In this document: in pieces, positions 16,729 through 27,249 of the stretch | How the letters are laid out: the number at the start of each line of letters is the position of its first letter | Numbering within the stretch: the stretch's first letter is position 1 | Source of the DNA: Nocardioides zhouii | GTDB lineage: Bacteria; Actinomycetota; Actinomycetes; Propionibacteriales; Nocardioidaceae | Assembly: GCF_004137345.1 (NCBI RefSeq) | Contig: NZ_SDWV01000025.1 | Location: 1 to 64,000, forward strand | Direction: 5' to 3' | DNA: 64,000 nt | Notes under the pieces: model-generated | The model's database searches: none | Seen by the model: only the letters and a program-made list of their open reading frames with translations | What the model was told of the DNA's origin: nothing | Translations under genes and position numbers: made by a program

Positions 16729-18246
16729 ATGACATTCGACGTCCACCAGCTCGACGTGTTCGTGCTGGTCGGCGCGGTCGTGACGCTGGCGGCGATCCTC
16801 GCGGTGCGGGTGTCGGCGGGGGCCGGGCTGCCGTCGCTGCTCATCTACCTGCTCATCGGCGTGCTCCTCGGCGAGAGCGGACCCTTCGCGATCGCGTTCG
16901 ACGACGCGCAGCTCGCGCACGCGCTGGGCTTCGGTGCGCTGGCGATCATCCTGGCCGAGGGTGGACTCACCACCGAGTGGCGCCAGATGCGCTCCAGCAT
17001 CAGGCTGGGGTTGTCGCTGGCGACGCTGGGTGTGGCGGTGTCCGTCGCGGTCGTCGCGGTGGGGACCCACTACCTGCTGGGGCTGCCGTGGGAGCTGGCG
17101 ATCCTGCTGGGGGCCATCTGCTCGCCGACCGACGCGGCCGCGGTGTTCTCGGTGCTGCGCGCGCTGCCCTTGCCCAAGCGGCTGACGGGGGCGCTCGAGG
17201 CGGAGTCCGGACTCAACGACGCCCCCACCGTGGTCCTGGTCGGCATCATCTCGACAGGGGCGGTCGGCACGTCCGGGGTCGTCGAGGTCGGCGGCATCAT
17301 CGTCTTCGAGCTCGTGGTCGGCGGGTTGCTCGGCGTCGCGATCGGAGTTGCCGGCGCCTGGATCATGCGCCGGGCCGCGCTGCCGTCGTCCGGGCTCTAC
17401 CCGCTCGCGGTCATGTGCCTGGCCTTCACGGCGTACGGCGTCGCGGCCGCCGTGCACGCGTCCGGCTTCGCCGCGATCTACGTCGCCGCGCTGATCCTCG
17501 GCAACAGCGAGCTGCCGCACCGGGTGGCGACCCGGTCGTTCGCCGAGGGGGTCGCCTGGCTGGCGCAGATCGGCCTGTTCGTCATGCTCGGCCTGCTCCT
17601 CTCGCCCAGCCGGATCGACGGCCACACGGTGGTGCAGGCGCTCGTGACCGGACTGGTGCTGACGATCGTCGCGCGGCCGCTGTCGGTGCTGGCGAGCAGC
17701 ATCGTCCAGCCCATGGCGCTGCGCGAGCTGGGCTTCATCTCGTGGGCGGGCCTGCGCGGCGCCGTGCCGATCGTGCTCGCCACCATCCCGCTGGCCGAGG
17801 GCGTCGACGGGGCCGACGAGCTCTTCGACATCGTCTTCGTGATGGTCGTGATCTACACCTTGCTCACCGGTCCGACGCTGCCGTGGGTCGCGGAGCGGCT
17901 CCATGTCGCGCGGCGCAACGAGCCCCGCGGACTCGACGTCGAGGTCGCGCCGCTCGACCGGGTCGCGGCCGACCTGCTCCAGGTCACCATCGCGCCCACG
18001 TCGAAGATGCACGGCGTGGAGGTGGGGGAGCTGCGGCTGCCGCCTGGCTGCTCGGTCTCGCTGGTGATCCGCAGCGGCACGGTGCTGGTGCCGGAGAGAC
18101 GTACGGTCCTGCGCGCGGGCGACGACCTGCTCGTCGTCACCCCGCGCAAGCAGCGCGAGGCGACCGAGGACCGGCTGCGCCAGGTGTCGCAGAACGGTCG
18201 GCTCGCCCAGTGGCTGGGCGACCCGTCACGCCCCGACCGCGACTGA
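16729..18246 (+). CDS. Potassium/proton antiporter, CPA1 (NhaP2/CvrA) type
   Basis: A 505-residue integral membrane antiporter with about 12-13 helices. The conserved core SPTDAAAVFSV and ESGLNDAPTVV carries the transport aspartates. A C-terminal TrkA-C-like domain (about residues 400-490, ending VVTPRKQREATEDRL) senses a nucleotide or ion. It exchanges K+ or Na+ for H+ at the plasma membrane. The ATG at 16729 is chosen because GAGG sits 5 bases before it; a GTG at 16723 would overlap that site. It has no functional link to the flanking ESX genes. Confidence 0.88.
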   Translation: MTFDVHQLDVFVLVGAVVTLAAILAVRVSAGAGLPSLLIYLLIGVLLGESGPFAIAFDDAQLAHALGFGALAIILAEGGLTTEWRQMRSSIRLGLSLATLGVAVSVAVVAVGTHYLLGLPWELAILLGAICSPTDAAAVFSVLRALPLPKRLTGALEAESGLNDAPTVVLVGIISTGAVGTSGVVEVGGIIVFELVVGGLLGVAIGVAGAWIMRRAALPSSGLYPLAVMCLAFTAYGVAAAVHASGFAAIYVAALILGNSELPHRVATRSFAEGVAWLAQIGLFVMLGLLLSPSRIDGHTVVQALVTGLVLTIVARPLSVLASSIVQPMALRELGFISWAGLRGAVPIVLATIPLAEGVDGADELFDIVFVMVVIYTLLTGPTLPWVAERLHVARRNEPRGLDVEVAPLDRVAADLLQVTIAPTSKMHGVEVGELRLPPGCSVSLVIRSGTVLVPERRTVLRAGDDLLVVTPRKQREATEDRLRQVSQNGRLAQWLGDPSRPDRD

Positions 18247-18264
18247 CCCTGGTCGGGCGCGGGC

Positions 18265-18768
18265 CTACTCGGAGCCGGTGGCCCGGCAGAAGGTCGCGGC
18301 CGACTCGGCGAGCACGGACTCGACCTGCTTGTTCTTGAGGGTCTTGAACTTGTCGCCGACCACGACCACGATCCCGTCGCCGAGCGGGTCGCCGGCGACG
18401 ATCCTGGCCTGCTTGAACTGCTGCTGGACCAGGAGCACGGCCGGGTTGGTGGGCTCGGAGGACCAGATCTGCGTGCTGGCTGCCGGGAGGGGCGCGTCGC
18501 CCACGTCGCCCTCGACGAACCCGCGCTCGGCCAGCTGGGCCATGGTGGAGCTGGCCAGGCCGCTGCGGTCGCTTCCGTTGAAGACGCTGACGACGACCTG
18601 GTCGCGGCGCACCTCGCCGCCGGCGGCGACGTTGGTCGGCTCGCAGATCGCGACCGGTTCGTCCTCGGGGAGCGGCTCGGTCAGGGCGGCCCAGCCCCAC
18701 ACTGCCGCGGCGACGACGAGCATCGCGAGCACCGCGAGGGTGACGCCCGACTTGAGGGCCGCGGTCAT
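18265..18768 (-). CDS. LytR C-terminal-domain membrane protein
   Basis: A 167-residue protein with one N-terminal transmembrane helix (about residues 10-30) and an extracytoplasmic LytR_C domain (VVVSVFNGSDRSGLA near residue 60, then a second half ending VVVGDKFK). The domain occurs alone or after LytR-CpsA-Psr enzymes and is linked to the cell envelope. It lies 7 bases downstream of the small conserved protein gene, so they form an operon. Precise role is unknown. Confidence 0.8.
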   Translation of the reverse strand: MTAALKSGVTLAVLAMLVVAAAVWGWAALTEPLPEDEPVAICEPTNVAAGGEVRRDQVVVSVFNGSDRSGLASSTMAQLAERGFVEGDVGDAPLPAASTQIWSSEPTNPAVLLVQQQFKQARIVAGDPLGDGIVVVVGDKFKTLKNKQVESVLAESAATFCRATGSE

Positions 18769-18775
18769 GGGGTGC

Positions 18776-19084
18776 TCACTCCTCGGCCTTGTGGACGCGG
18801 GCGTGCAGGACGATGCGCTGCTGCAGCGCCGCGCGCAGCGCGCGGTGCAGGCCGTCCTCGAGGTAGAGATCGCCGCGCCACGACACGACGTGCGCGAAGA
18901 GGTCGCCGTAGAACGTGGAGTCCTCGTCGAGCAGGGTGTCGAGCTGCAAGGTGTCCTTGGTGGTCACCAGCTCGTCGAGCCGGACCTGGCGCGGCGGGAG
19001 GTCGGCCCACGTGCGCGAGGTCAGCCCGTGGTCGGGGTAGGGCCGGCCGACGCCCACCCGCTTGAAGATCACGCCGGTGATCAT
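18776..19084 (-). CDS. Small conserved actinobacterial protein (sometimes labelled VapB-family antitoxin)
   Basis: A 102-residue soluble protein with a conserved-looking core (RPYPDHGL, RQVRLDELVTTK, STFYGDLFAHVV, YLEDGLHRALRAALQQR). The last part resembles ParB-like or VapB folds. No toxin gene is adjacent; its partner is a LytR_C membrane protein 7 bases downstream. The antitoxin label some annotations use for such proteins is therefore doubtful. Function is unknown. Confidence 0.7.
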   Translation of the reverse strand: MITGVIFKRVGVGRPYPDHGLTSRTWADLPPRQVRLDELVTTKDTLQLDTLLDEDSTFYGDLFAHVVSWRGDLYLEDGLHRALRAALQQRIVLHARVHKAEE

Positions 19085-19130
19085 AACGACGCCCTCGTCG
19101 GGACTCCCCTTCGCTGACTACGCTCGTGGG

Positions 19131-20774
<1,644 letters not shown>

Positions 20775-20787
20775 CGCTCGGCAGAGC

Positions 20788-23700
20788 TCACATGGTCGGG
20801 TCGAGCCAGGCCAGCTGGGCGGTCTGGGTGCCGCCGTCGCGGGTGATGACGCGGGCGCGGCCCTCCGGCGCGGGCTGGGGGCGCAGGTTGCCGATGAGGA
20901 CGCCCTCGTCGCGCGGGCCCGAGAGCATGACGCCGGGCATGGCGAGGTCGCGCAGGGACTGGATGACCGGCTCGTAGAGCGCGCGGGAGGCACCACCCGT
21001 ACGCCGGGCAACGACGACGTGGAGCCCGAGGTCGCGGGCCTGCGCCATCAGCGGCTGCAGGGACGAGACCGGTGACGACTGGGCGGTGGCGACCAGGTCG
21101 TAGTCGTCGACCACGACGTAGACCTCCGCACCGGTCCACCACGAGCGGCTGCGCAGCTGCTCGGGCGTCACGTCGGGGCCGGGGATCCGGCCCTCGAGGT
21201 ACGACGCGATGTCCTTCAGCGTGGGCGTGGCCTGGGTGGCGGAGGTGAGGTAGTTGAGCAGGTACTCGTCCGGCACCTCGCCGAGCAGCGAGCGCCGGTA
21301 GTCCACCAGCACGATCTGCGCCTCCTTGGGAGTGCGCGTGCGCATGATCTCGTGGACGTATGCCCGCAGCAGGGCGCTCTTGCCCGACTGGCCGTCGCCG
21401 AAGATCAGCATGTGCGGCTCGGCGTCGACGTCGAGGCCGATGGGCGCGAGCTCCTTCTCGTTGATGCCGAGCAGGATCTGGCGCTCGGGGACCTTGCGGC
21501 GGATCGCGTCCTCGCGGACGGCCTCCAGCGTGACCTTCGCCGGCAGCAGCCGCAGCTTGGGCCCCTCGGGGCCCTTCCAGGCGGCGACCATCTGGTCGAT
21601 CAGGTCGTCGACGCCGTCGCCGAGCGTGTCGGCGCTGCCGTCGCCGTCGATGCGCGGGAGGGCACCGAGGAAGTGCAGCTTCGACGGGATGAGACCGCGA
21701 CCGGGCCGGCCGACCGGCACCAGTGCGGCGACCTTGCGGTCGACCTCGGAGTCGAGCGGGTCGCCGAGGCGCAGCTCGAGCTTGGACCCGAAGACGTCGC
21801 GCATCGCGGCGCGGTAGTCGGCCCAGCGGGTGGACGCGGTGACGATGTGGAGGCCGAACGTGAGGCCGCGGGCGGCCAGCTGCTGGATCTCCATCTCGAG
21901 GTCGTCGAACTCCGCGCGCAGCGTGCTCCACCCGTCGATGACGAGGAAGACGTCGCCCCAGCCGTCGTCGGCGCGACCCTGCGCGCGTCGCGAGCGGTAG
22001 GTCTCGATCGAGTCGATCCCGTTGGTGCGGAAGTAGGCCTCGCGCCGGTCGACGATGCCCTCGACCTCCGCCATCACGCGGCGTACGACGTCGGGCTCGG
22101 ACCGCGTCGCGACACCGGAGACGTGCGGCAGCCGCGTCATCGGCGCGAAGGCGCCGCCGCCGAAGTCGAGGACGAAGAACTGCGACTCCGTCGGCGTCGT
22201 CACCAGCGCCATGCTCGTCACGATGCTGCGCAGGAGCGTGCTCTTGCCGGAGCGCGGGCCACCGACGACGGCGACGTGGCCGGCGGCGCCTGTGAGGTTC
22301 AGCGTCATCGTGTCGCGGCGCTGCTCGCGCGGACGGTCGACTGTGCCGAGAGGGATGACCAGGCCGGGGACCGAGCGCCACTGCTGCGACGTCAGGCCGA
22401 GCTCGGGGTGGGCGGCGAGGTCGGGCATGAGCTCGTCGAGGGTGTCGGGGACGTCGAGCGGCGGGAGCCAGACCTGGTGGGCCTCGGGTCCCTTGCCGAT
22501 CATCCGGGTGACCGCGACGTCGAGCAGCGACGGCTGCTCGCCCTGCCCCTGCCGCTGCGGCTGCGGGGCCGCAACCTCGACGGGGTCGTCGCCGGTCGGC
22601 TCGAGCGCCTGCACCTCGGAGATCGTGAAGGGCAGGATCCCGCGGATGCCGCCGCCCTCGTCGCGGGTGACCCGGGCGCGGCTCGACGGCGGCCCGGAGA
22701 CGTACGCCGCCTTGAACCGCAGCAGCGTGGACTGGTCGGGCTTGAGGTAGCCCAGGCCCGGGACGGCGGGGAGCTCGTACGCGTCCGGCACGCCGAGGAC
22801 CGCGCGGGACTCGCCGGCGGAGAACGTACGGAGGCCCACGCGGTAGGACAGGTGCGACTCGAGGCCGCGGAGCCGGCCCTCCTCCAGTCGCTGCGAGGCG
22901 AGGAGGAGGTGGAGGCCGAGCGAGCGGCCGAGACGACCGATGGCGACGAAGAGGTCGATGAACTCGGGCTTGGCCGAGAGCATCTCGGAGAACTCGTCGA
23001 CCACGATGAAGAGCGACGGCATCGGCTCGAGGGGCTCGCCGTTGGCGCGGGCCTTCTCGTAGTCGCGGACCGAGGCGTAGTTGCCGGCGTCGCGCAGCAG
23101 CTCCTGGCGGCGCGTCATCTCGCCGGACAGGGCGTCCTGCATGCGGTCGACGAGGGTGAGCTCGTTGGCCAGGTTGGTGATGACGGCCGAGACGTGCGGC
23201 ATGTCGGCCATGCCGGCGAAGGTCGCGCCGCCCTTGAAGTCGACGAGCACGAGGTTGAGCTGCTCGGAGGAGTGCGTCATCACGAGGCCGAGCACGAGCG
23301 TACGGAGGAACTCCGACTTGCCCGAGCCGGTCGCGCCGATCACCAGGCCGTGCGGGCCCATGCCCTGCTGGGCCGACTCCTTGATGTCGAGGTGGATCAG
23401 GCCACCGGAGTCGCCGATGCCGATCGGCACGCGCAGCCGGTCGCGTACGGGGCGCGGGCGCCAGGCGGTGGCGGGGTCGTAGGTGAAGATGTCGCCGAGG
23501 CCGAGCAGGTCCATGTGGTCGGGCGTCGTCGAGGTGATGTCGACCGCCCCGCCGGCCGAGGACGACTCCGCGCTCGCGGTCTTCAGCGGCGCGATTCGGC
23601 GGGCGAAGGCCTCCGCCGTCGCGATGTCGCACTGGTCGGCGAGCGCCTTGATCGGCTCGCCGCGCAGCCGCAGCGCGCGCACTGGTCGCTTGCCGAGCTC

Positions 23701-24798
23701 GTCGGGCCCGCCGGCGAACTCGAGCCGGAGCCTCGTCGAGTCCTCGAGCTCGTCCCAGCGGGCGGGCAGGTCGAGGAGGGTGACGCCGTGGAGGCCGTCG
23801 GGCGGCACGATGTGGTTGCCCGGCGGCAGGTGCCCGCCGTCGATGACGAGCAGGATGTGCGGGGTCGCGGCGCGCTCGTCGGCGCCGAAGCGCGGGCGGT
23901 CGCTGAGGTCGGGCGGGAGCAGGTTGCCGAGGTCGTCGAGCGACGTCGACACCAGACGCATCGGGCCGACCGCGTCGGCCTCGCGCCCGCTCTGGGCGTG
24001 GGGGAGCCACTTCACCCAGTCCCAGTGGGTGAGGTTCTGCTCCGAGCTCAGCACCGCGACGATCAGCTGGTCGGGGTTCTGGAAGGCCGTGGCCGAGCAG
24101 ATGATCGCCCGGGCCGTCGAGCGGACCTCCTCGGACTCGCCGCACAGCTCGATGCGGTCGAAGGCACGCAGATCGATCGACGCCGGCAGGTGCGGCTGGA
24201 GGCGGTGCACGACGAGCAGCCGGTGCAGGGCGGAGGCGGCGGCCGGGTCGACCTGGTCGACGGGCGCGCTCTCCGGCGGCACCAGCTCCAGCGACAACGG
24301 CTGCGAGCACAGGCCGTAGCGCACGTGGAGGAAGTTGTCGTCGGTGCCGGTGTGCTCCCACAGGCGGGTGCGGTCCTCGGCCAGCGAGGGCAGTGCCGAC
24401 GGCTCGGGGTGGTGCCAGTTGAGGGCGCGGCGCTGCTGGTCGGCGGCCTCGCGCGCCACCTTGCGGATGTTGCTGAGGTAGCGCAGGTACTCCGTCCGCG
24501 AGCCCGTCACCTGCTGGGCCCGCTGCTTCCGCTGCCGGTCGATCTGGACGACGATGAAGCCGAGCGTGGCGAAGAGGAACATGCCGGCCGCCAGGAAGCT
24601 GCGACCCCGGTTGGCGCCACCGCCCATCGTCGCCACGAGCACGATCGAGCCGAGGCTGCCGAGCATCGGGATGGCGTTCATGAGGACGCCGCTCGCGCCC
24701 TCGCCCTCCTGCAGCTCCGGCGGCGGCTGCAGGACGATCTGGCCGCCCGGCATCTCCGGCTCGTCGAGCCGCTGGCCGCCCCGCAGTGTCGTGCTCAC
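20788..24798 (-). CDS. eccC: ESX (type VII) secretion ATPase EccC, fused EccCa-EccCb
   Basis: A 1336-residue FtsK/SpoIIIE-type motor, the defining ATPase of ESX secretion. Two N-terminal transmembrane helices (about 38-58 and 66-85) precede three ATPase domains. Domain 1 has Walker A GATGSGKS (488-495) and a full Walker B VVDE (599-602). Domain 2 has GGPRSGKST (846-854) with VIDG. Domain 3 has GDGQSGKS (1134-1141) with VVDD. Only domain 1 therefore has the catalytic Asp-Glu pair, as in other EccC proteins, where domains 2 and 3 regulate and bind substrate. It is divergently transcribed from an EccD-like gene 129 bases away. Confidence 0.95.
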   Translation of the reverse strand: MSTTLRGGQRLDEPEMPGGQIVLQPPPELQEGEGASGVLMNAIPMLGSLGSIVLVATMGGGANRGRSFLAAGMFLFATLGFIVVQIDRQRKQRAQQVTGSRTEYLRYLSNIRKVAREAADQQRRALNWHHPEPSALPSLAEDRTRLWEHTGTDDNFLHVRYGLCSQPLSLELVPPESAPVDQVDPAAASALHRLLVVHRLQPHLPASIDLRAFDRIELCGESEEVRSTARAIICSATAFQNPDQLIVAVLSSEQNLTHWDWVKWLPHAQSGREADAVGPMRLVSTSLDDLGNLLPPDLSDRPRFGADERAATPHILLVIDGGHLPPGNHIVPPDGLHGVTLLDLPARWDELEDSTRLRLEFAGGPDELGKRPVRALRLRGEPIKALADQCDIATAEAFARRIAPLKTASAESSSAGGAVDITSTTPDHMDLLGLGDIFTYDPATAWRPRPVRDRLRVPIGIGDSGGLIHLDIKESAQQGMGPHGLVIGATGSGKSEFLRTLVLGLVMTHSSEQLNLVLVDFKGGATFAGMADMPHVSAVITNLANELTLVDRMQDALSGEMTRRQELLRDAGNYASVRDYEKARANGEPLEPMPSLFIVVDEFSEMLSAKPEFIDLFVAIGRLGRSLGLHLLLASQRLEEGRLRGLESHLSYRVGLRTFSAGESRAVLGVPDAYELPAVPGLGYLKPDQSTLLRFKAAYVSGPPSSRARVTRDEGGGIRGILPFTISEVQALEPTGDDPVEVAAPQPQRQGQGEQPSLLDVAVTRMIGKGPEAHQVWLPPLDVPDTLDELMPDLAAHPELGLTSQQWRSVPGLVIPLGTVDRPREQRRDTMTLNLTGAAGHVAVVGGPRSGKSTLLRSIVTSMALVTTPTESQFFVLDFGGGAFAPMTRLPHVSGVATRSEPDVVRRVMAEVEGIVDRREAYFRTNGIDSIETYRSRRAQGRADDGWGDVFLVIDGWSTLRAEFDDLEMEIQQLAARGLTFGLHIVTASTRWADYRAAMRDVFGSKLELRLGDPLDSEVDRKVAALVPVGRPGRGLIPSKLHFLGALPRIDGDGSADTLGDGVDDLIDQMVAAWKGPEGPKLRLLPAKVTLEAVREDAIRRKVPERQILLGINEKELAPIGLDVDAEPHMLIFGDGQSGKSALLRAYVHEIMRTRTPKEAQIVLVDYRRSLLGEVPDEYLLNYLTSATQATPTLKDIASYLEGRIPGPDVTPEQLRSRSWWTGAEVYVVVDDYDLVATAQSSPVSSLQPLMAQARDLGLHVVVARRTGGASRALYEPVIQSLRDLAMPGVMLSGPRDEGVLIGNLRPQPAPEGRARVITRDGGTQTAQLAWLDPTM

Positions 24799-24927
24799 GT
24801 GTCCCCCGATGCCTCACCCGTTGACGTCGCGTCGATGATAGGTGCTCCGCTTCGGGTCGCCACTGCGACTACTCTCCAGCTGACAAGCGCTCGATGCACG
24901 CGAGGGGCGGACGTGAAGGGGGACACC

Positions 24928-26313
24928 GTGTCGGACGTCGTCTTGCCCGGCTCCGCCGACGCGACCATGGTGCTCAGCGTCCACGGCCAGGCCGGGGTGC
25001 TGGACCTCGTCGTCCCCGCCGGTGCGACCGCGGTCGACGTCGCCCGTGAGTACGCCAAGCAGGTCCAGTCGCAGGTGGCGGGCGCCGTGCCGGGCATCCC
25101 GCTCCTGCAGACCGCGCTGGGCGAGCGGCTCAACGCGAGCGTCCCGCTGGCCGAGGCCGGGGTGCAGCCGGGCGACGTGCTGGTCGCCACGAGCGGCGTG
25201 CACCGTCCCCGGAAGACGACGCTGCTCGACGCGGCCAAGAACGCGCCCGAGAGCCCGGCGCTCGCCTCGATGATCGCGACGGTGGGAGCCGGCGCTGCCG
25301 TGCTCGCCGCCTGGTACGCCGCTCGCGTGGGTGACGAGACCGTACGCACGGTCGCCGTCGGGATCCTGCTGGCGTGCGCGCTGGTCGGCGTGCTCCCTGT
25401 CGGGCGCCACACCCGGCAGCGGGTGGGCGCCGCTCCTGCGTTCGCCGCCGCGGCCGCCTTCGCCGCCCTGTACGAACCCGGCGTCCACCTGCTGCCGGCG
25501 GTCCTCGGCGCGGCCGGGATCTCCGCCGCGGTGGTGGCCGGCATCGGTCGCGCGCTCGCCGTGCGCAGCGACGAGACGAGCACGGTGTGGATCGCGAGCG
25601 GGCTCACCGTCTTCGCGTGCTGCGCCCTCCCGGCGATGCTGGGCTGGGACGCCCGGGTCGCGTGGACCCTCCTGGTCTTCCTGGCGATGATGGCCGCGCG
25701 CTTCGCGCCGTCGCTCGCCATCGACGTACCCGACGAGGCCCTGCTCGACCTCGACCGGCTGGCGGTCACGGCGTGGTCGGCGCGCGACAGCCAGCGGGGT
25801 GGGCGTCGCGGCCGCATCGTGGTCGGCGCCGAGGCGATGGAACGGCTCGTACGCCGCGCCTCGCGGATCGTCACCGGCGCCGCGGTCGCGATCATGGTGA
25901 CCACGCTCGTGGCCAGCCCGCTCCTGCTGCACAGCGCGGACATCGACCTCGACCGGATCGGTGCGCGCTGCCTGGTCTTCTTCGCCGGCTGCTCGCTGCT
26001 GCTGGCCGCCCGGTCCTACCGGCATGCCGCCGCGCGGACCTTCCTCCGCCTCGCTGGCCTCGGCGCCCTGGCCTCGCTGGCCGTCCACCTGGCCGTCGGC
26101 GCGGGCGCCGCGCACCTCGACACCTTCTTCTACGTCGCCGTGGGTCTCGGGGTCGTCGCACTGGCCGCCGCGGTCGCGACCGGCCGCGGGTGGCGCTCGG
26201 TCTGGTGGTCGCGCCGTGCCGAGGTGGCGGAGTCGTTGTGCGGCAGCTTCGCCTTCGCCGCCGCGGTCGTGGCCGCGGGCGTCTTCCGACGCCTGTGGGA
26301 GATGACGTCGTAG
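24928..26313 (+). CDS. EccD-like ESX membrane protein, first paralogue
   Basis: A 461-residue protein. A ubiquitin-like (YukD-type) N-terminal domain (~1-85, with VHGQAGVLDLVVPAGATA) precedes about 11 hydrophobic segments, the layout of EccD, the membrane vestibule of ESX channels. The GTG at 24928 has AAGGGGG 5 bases upstream; an earlier GTG at 24913 would overlap that site. It differs strongly from the second EccD at 27250 and lies on the other side of the WXG100 pair. It may form a hetero-pair with it. Confidence 0.82.
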   Translation: MSDVVLPGSADATMVLSVHGQAGVLDLVVPAGATAVDVAREYAKQVQSQVAGAVPGIPLLQTALGERLNASVPLAEAGVQPGDVLVATSGVHRPRKTTLLDAAKNAPESPALASMIATVGAGAAVLAAWYAARVGDETVRTVAVGILLACALVGVLPVGRHTRQRVGAAPAFAAAAAFAALYEPGVHLLPAVLGAAGISAAVVAGIGRALAVRSDETSTVWIASGLTVFACCALPAMLGWDARVAWTLLVFLAMMAARFAPSLAIDVPDEALLDLDRLAVTAWSARDSQRGGRRGRIVVGAEAMERLVRRASRIVTGAAVAIMVTTLVASPLLLHSADIDLDRIGARCLVFFAGCSLLLAARSYRHAAARTFLRLAGLGALASLAVHLAVGAGAAHLDTFFYVAVGLGVVALAAAVATGRGWRSVWWSRRAEVAESLCGSFAFAAAVVAAGVFRRLWEMTS

Positions 26314-26490
26314 TCCCCCATCTGATGACACCTCGGTGGATACATGTTTAGCCCCGATTTCGTCGGGTAGATGCACGTCAGCGCGGGGGGCCGGGACGTC
26401 TCCCCGAGCATCAGGTTCACCAGACAGTGGATCACCACCACACACAAGACACTCGGCCGGTTCGACCGCCCGGGGGAGAAGGAAACTTCC

Positions 26491-26802
26491 ATGAGCGACA
26501 TGTATGGCCAGACAGAGAAGGCCCTCTCCAAGGGCGCCGACTACGTCGACCAGGCCCGCGGTGACGTCAAGAACAAGTGTGGCGTCCTCTCCGGCAACAT
26601 CCAGACCATGATGGCTGGATGGGGCGGCCAGGGTGCCTCCGCGTTCAACAACCTGATGATCTCCTGGGACCAGAAGCAGGAGACCATCCTCAAGGCCCTC
26701 GACCAGCTCTCCGCGTCGATGAAGGAGACGGAGCGCGACAACGTCTCGACCGACGAGAACCAGTCCGCCACCCACGCCAACCTCCAGGGCCGTCTCGGCT
26801 GA
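26491..26802 (+). CDS. WXG100 protein, first of pair
   Basis: A 103-residue helical hairpin protein with Trp44-Gly-Gly at the turn (AGWGGQGAS), likely one half of the secreted heterodimer. It has Cys30, unusual for the family, and lacks a C-terminal YxxxD/E signal. The ATG follows GGGGAGAAGGA. Its partner follows 34 bases downstream of its stop. Confidence 0.88.
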   Translation: MSDMYGQTEKALSKGADYVDQARGDVKNKCGVLSGNIQTMMAGWGGQGASAFNNLMISWDQKQETILKALDQLSASMKETERDNVSTDENQSATHANLQGRLG

Positions 26803-26836
26803 CGCCGAGCCCCTACACAGACTTAGGAGATCGATG

Positions 26837-27127
26837 ATGAGCTTCGACGGAATCAAGGTTCAGCACGGCCACCTCGACGCGGGTGCCGCCGACGTGATGA
26901 AGGCGGCCAAGGACATCGAGTCCCGCCTCGACCAGCTCGAGAACGAGCTCAACCCGCTGAAGGCGGACTGGAACGGTAACGCCAAGATGGCGTACGACCA
27001 GGCCAAGGCCAAGTGGGACCAGGCCATGCAGGAGATGACCCTCCTGCTGCAGCAGGCCAGCCAGGGCGTGGACTCGTCCAATGCCGAGTACAAAGCGGCC
27101 GACGCCCGCGGTGCCAACCGCTTCTGA
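26837..27127 (+). CDS. WXG100 protein, second of pair, with YxxxD export motif
   Basis: A 96-residue helical hairpin protein with Trp45-Asn-Gly at the turn and the C-terminal ESX secretion motif Tyr85-Lys-Ala-Ala-Asp89. It should carry the export signal for the dimer with the preceding protein. Two ATGs adjoin; the second (26837) is 7 bases from AGGAG and is preferred over 26834. A hairpin ends the transcript shortly after. Confidence 0.9.
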   Translation: MSFDGIKVQHGHLDAGAADVMKAAKDIESRLDQLENELNPLKADWNGNAKMAYDQAKAKWDQAMQEMTLLLQQASQGVDSSNAEYKAADARGANRF

Positions 27128-27142
27128 GCGTCCACTGCTCGA

Positions 27143-27180
27143 CCGAGGCCGGTCGTCCCTCCGGGGATGACCGGCCTCGG
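27143..27180 (+). terminator. Terminator after the WXG100 pair
   Basis: A perfect 12-bp stem (27143-27154 with 27169-27180) and 14-base loop 15 bases past the stop. It would let the abundant substrate mRNA be uncoupled from the machinery genes. Confidence 0.65.
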
Positions 27181-27249
27181 CCCATTTCCGGCGTCACCGT
27201 CGCCTAGGCTGACGCCGGCACGGTCAGGTTCGCTCAGGGGGAAATACAT

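Noticed and set aside
18776-19084. Toxin-antitoxin module
   Set aside because: No toxin-sized partner gene is adjacent; the neighbour is a LytR_C membrane protein.
21352-24927. Upstream extension of the EccD-like gene antisense to eccC
   Set aside because: It is the shadow of eccC; the GTG at 24928 has its own ribosome binding site and begins the EccD homology.
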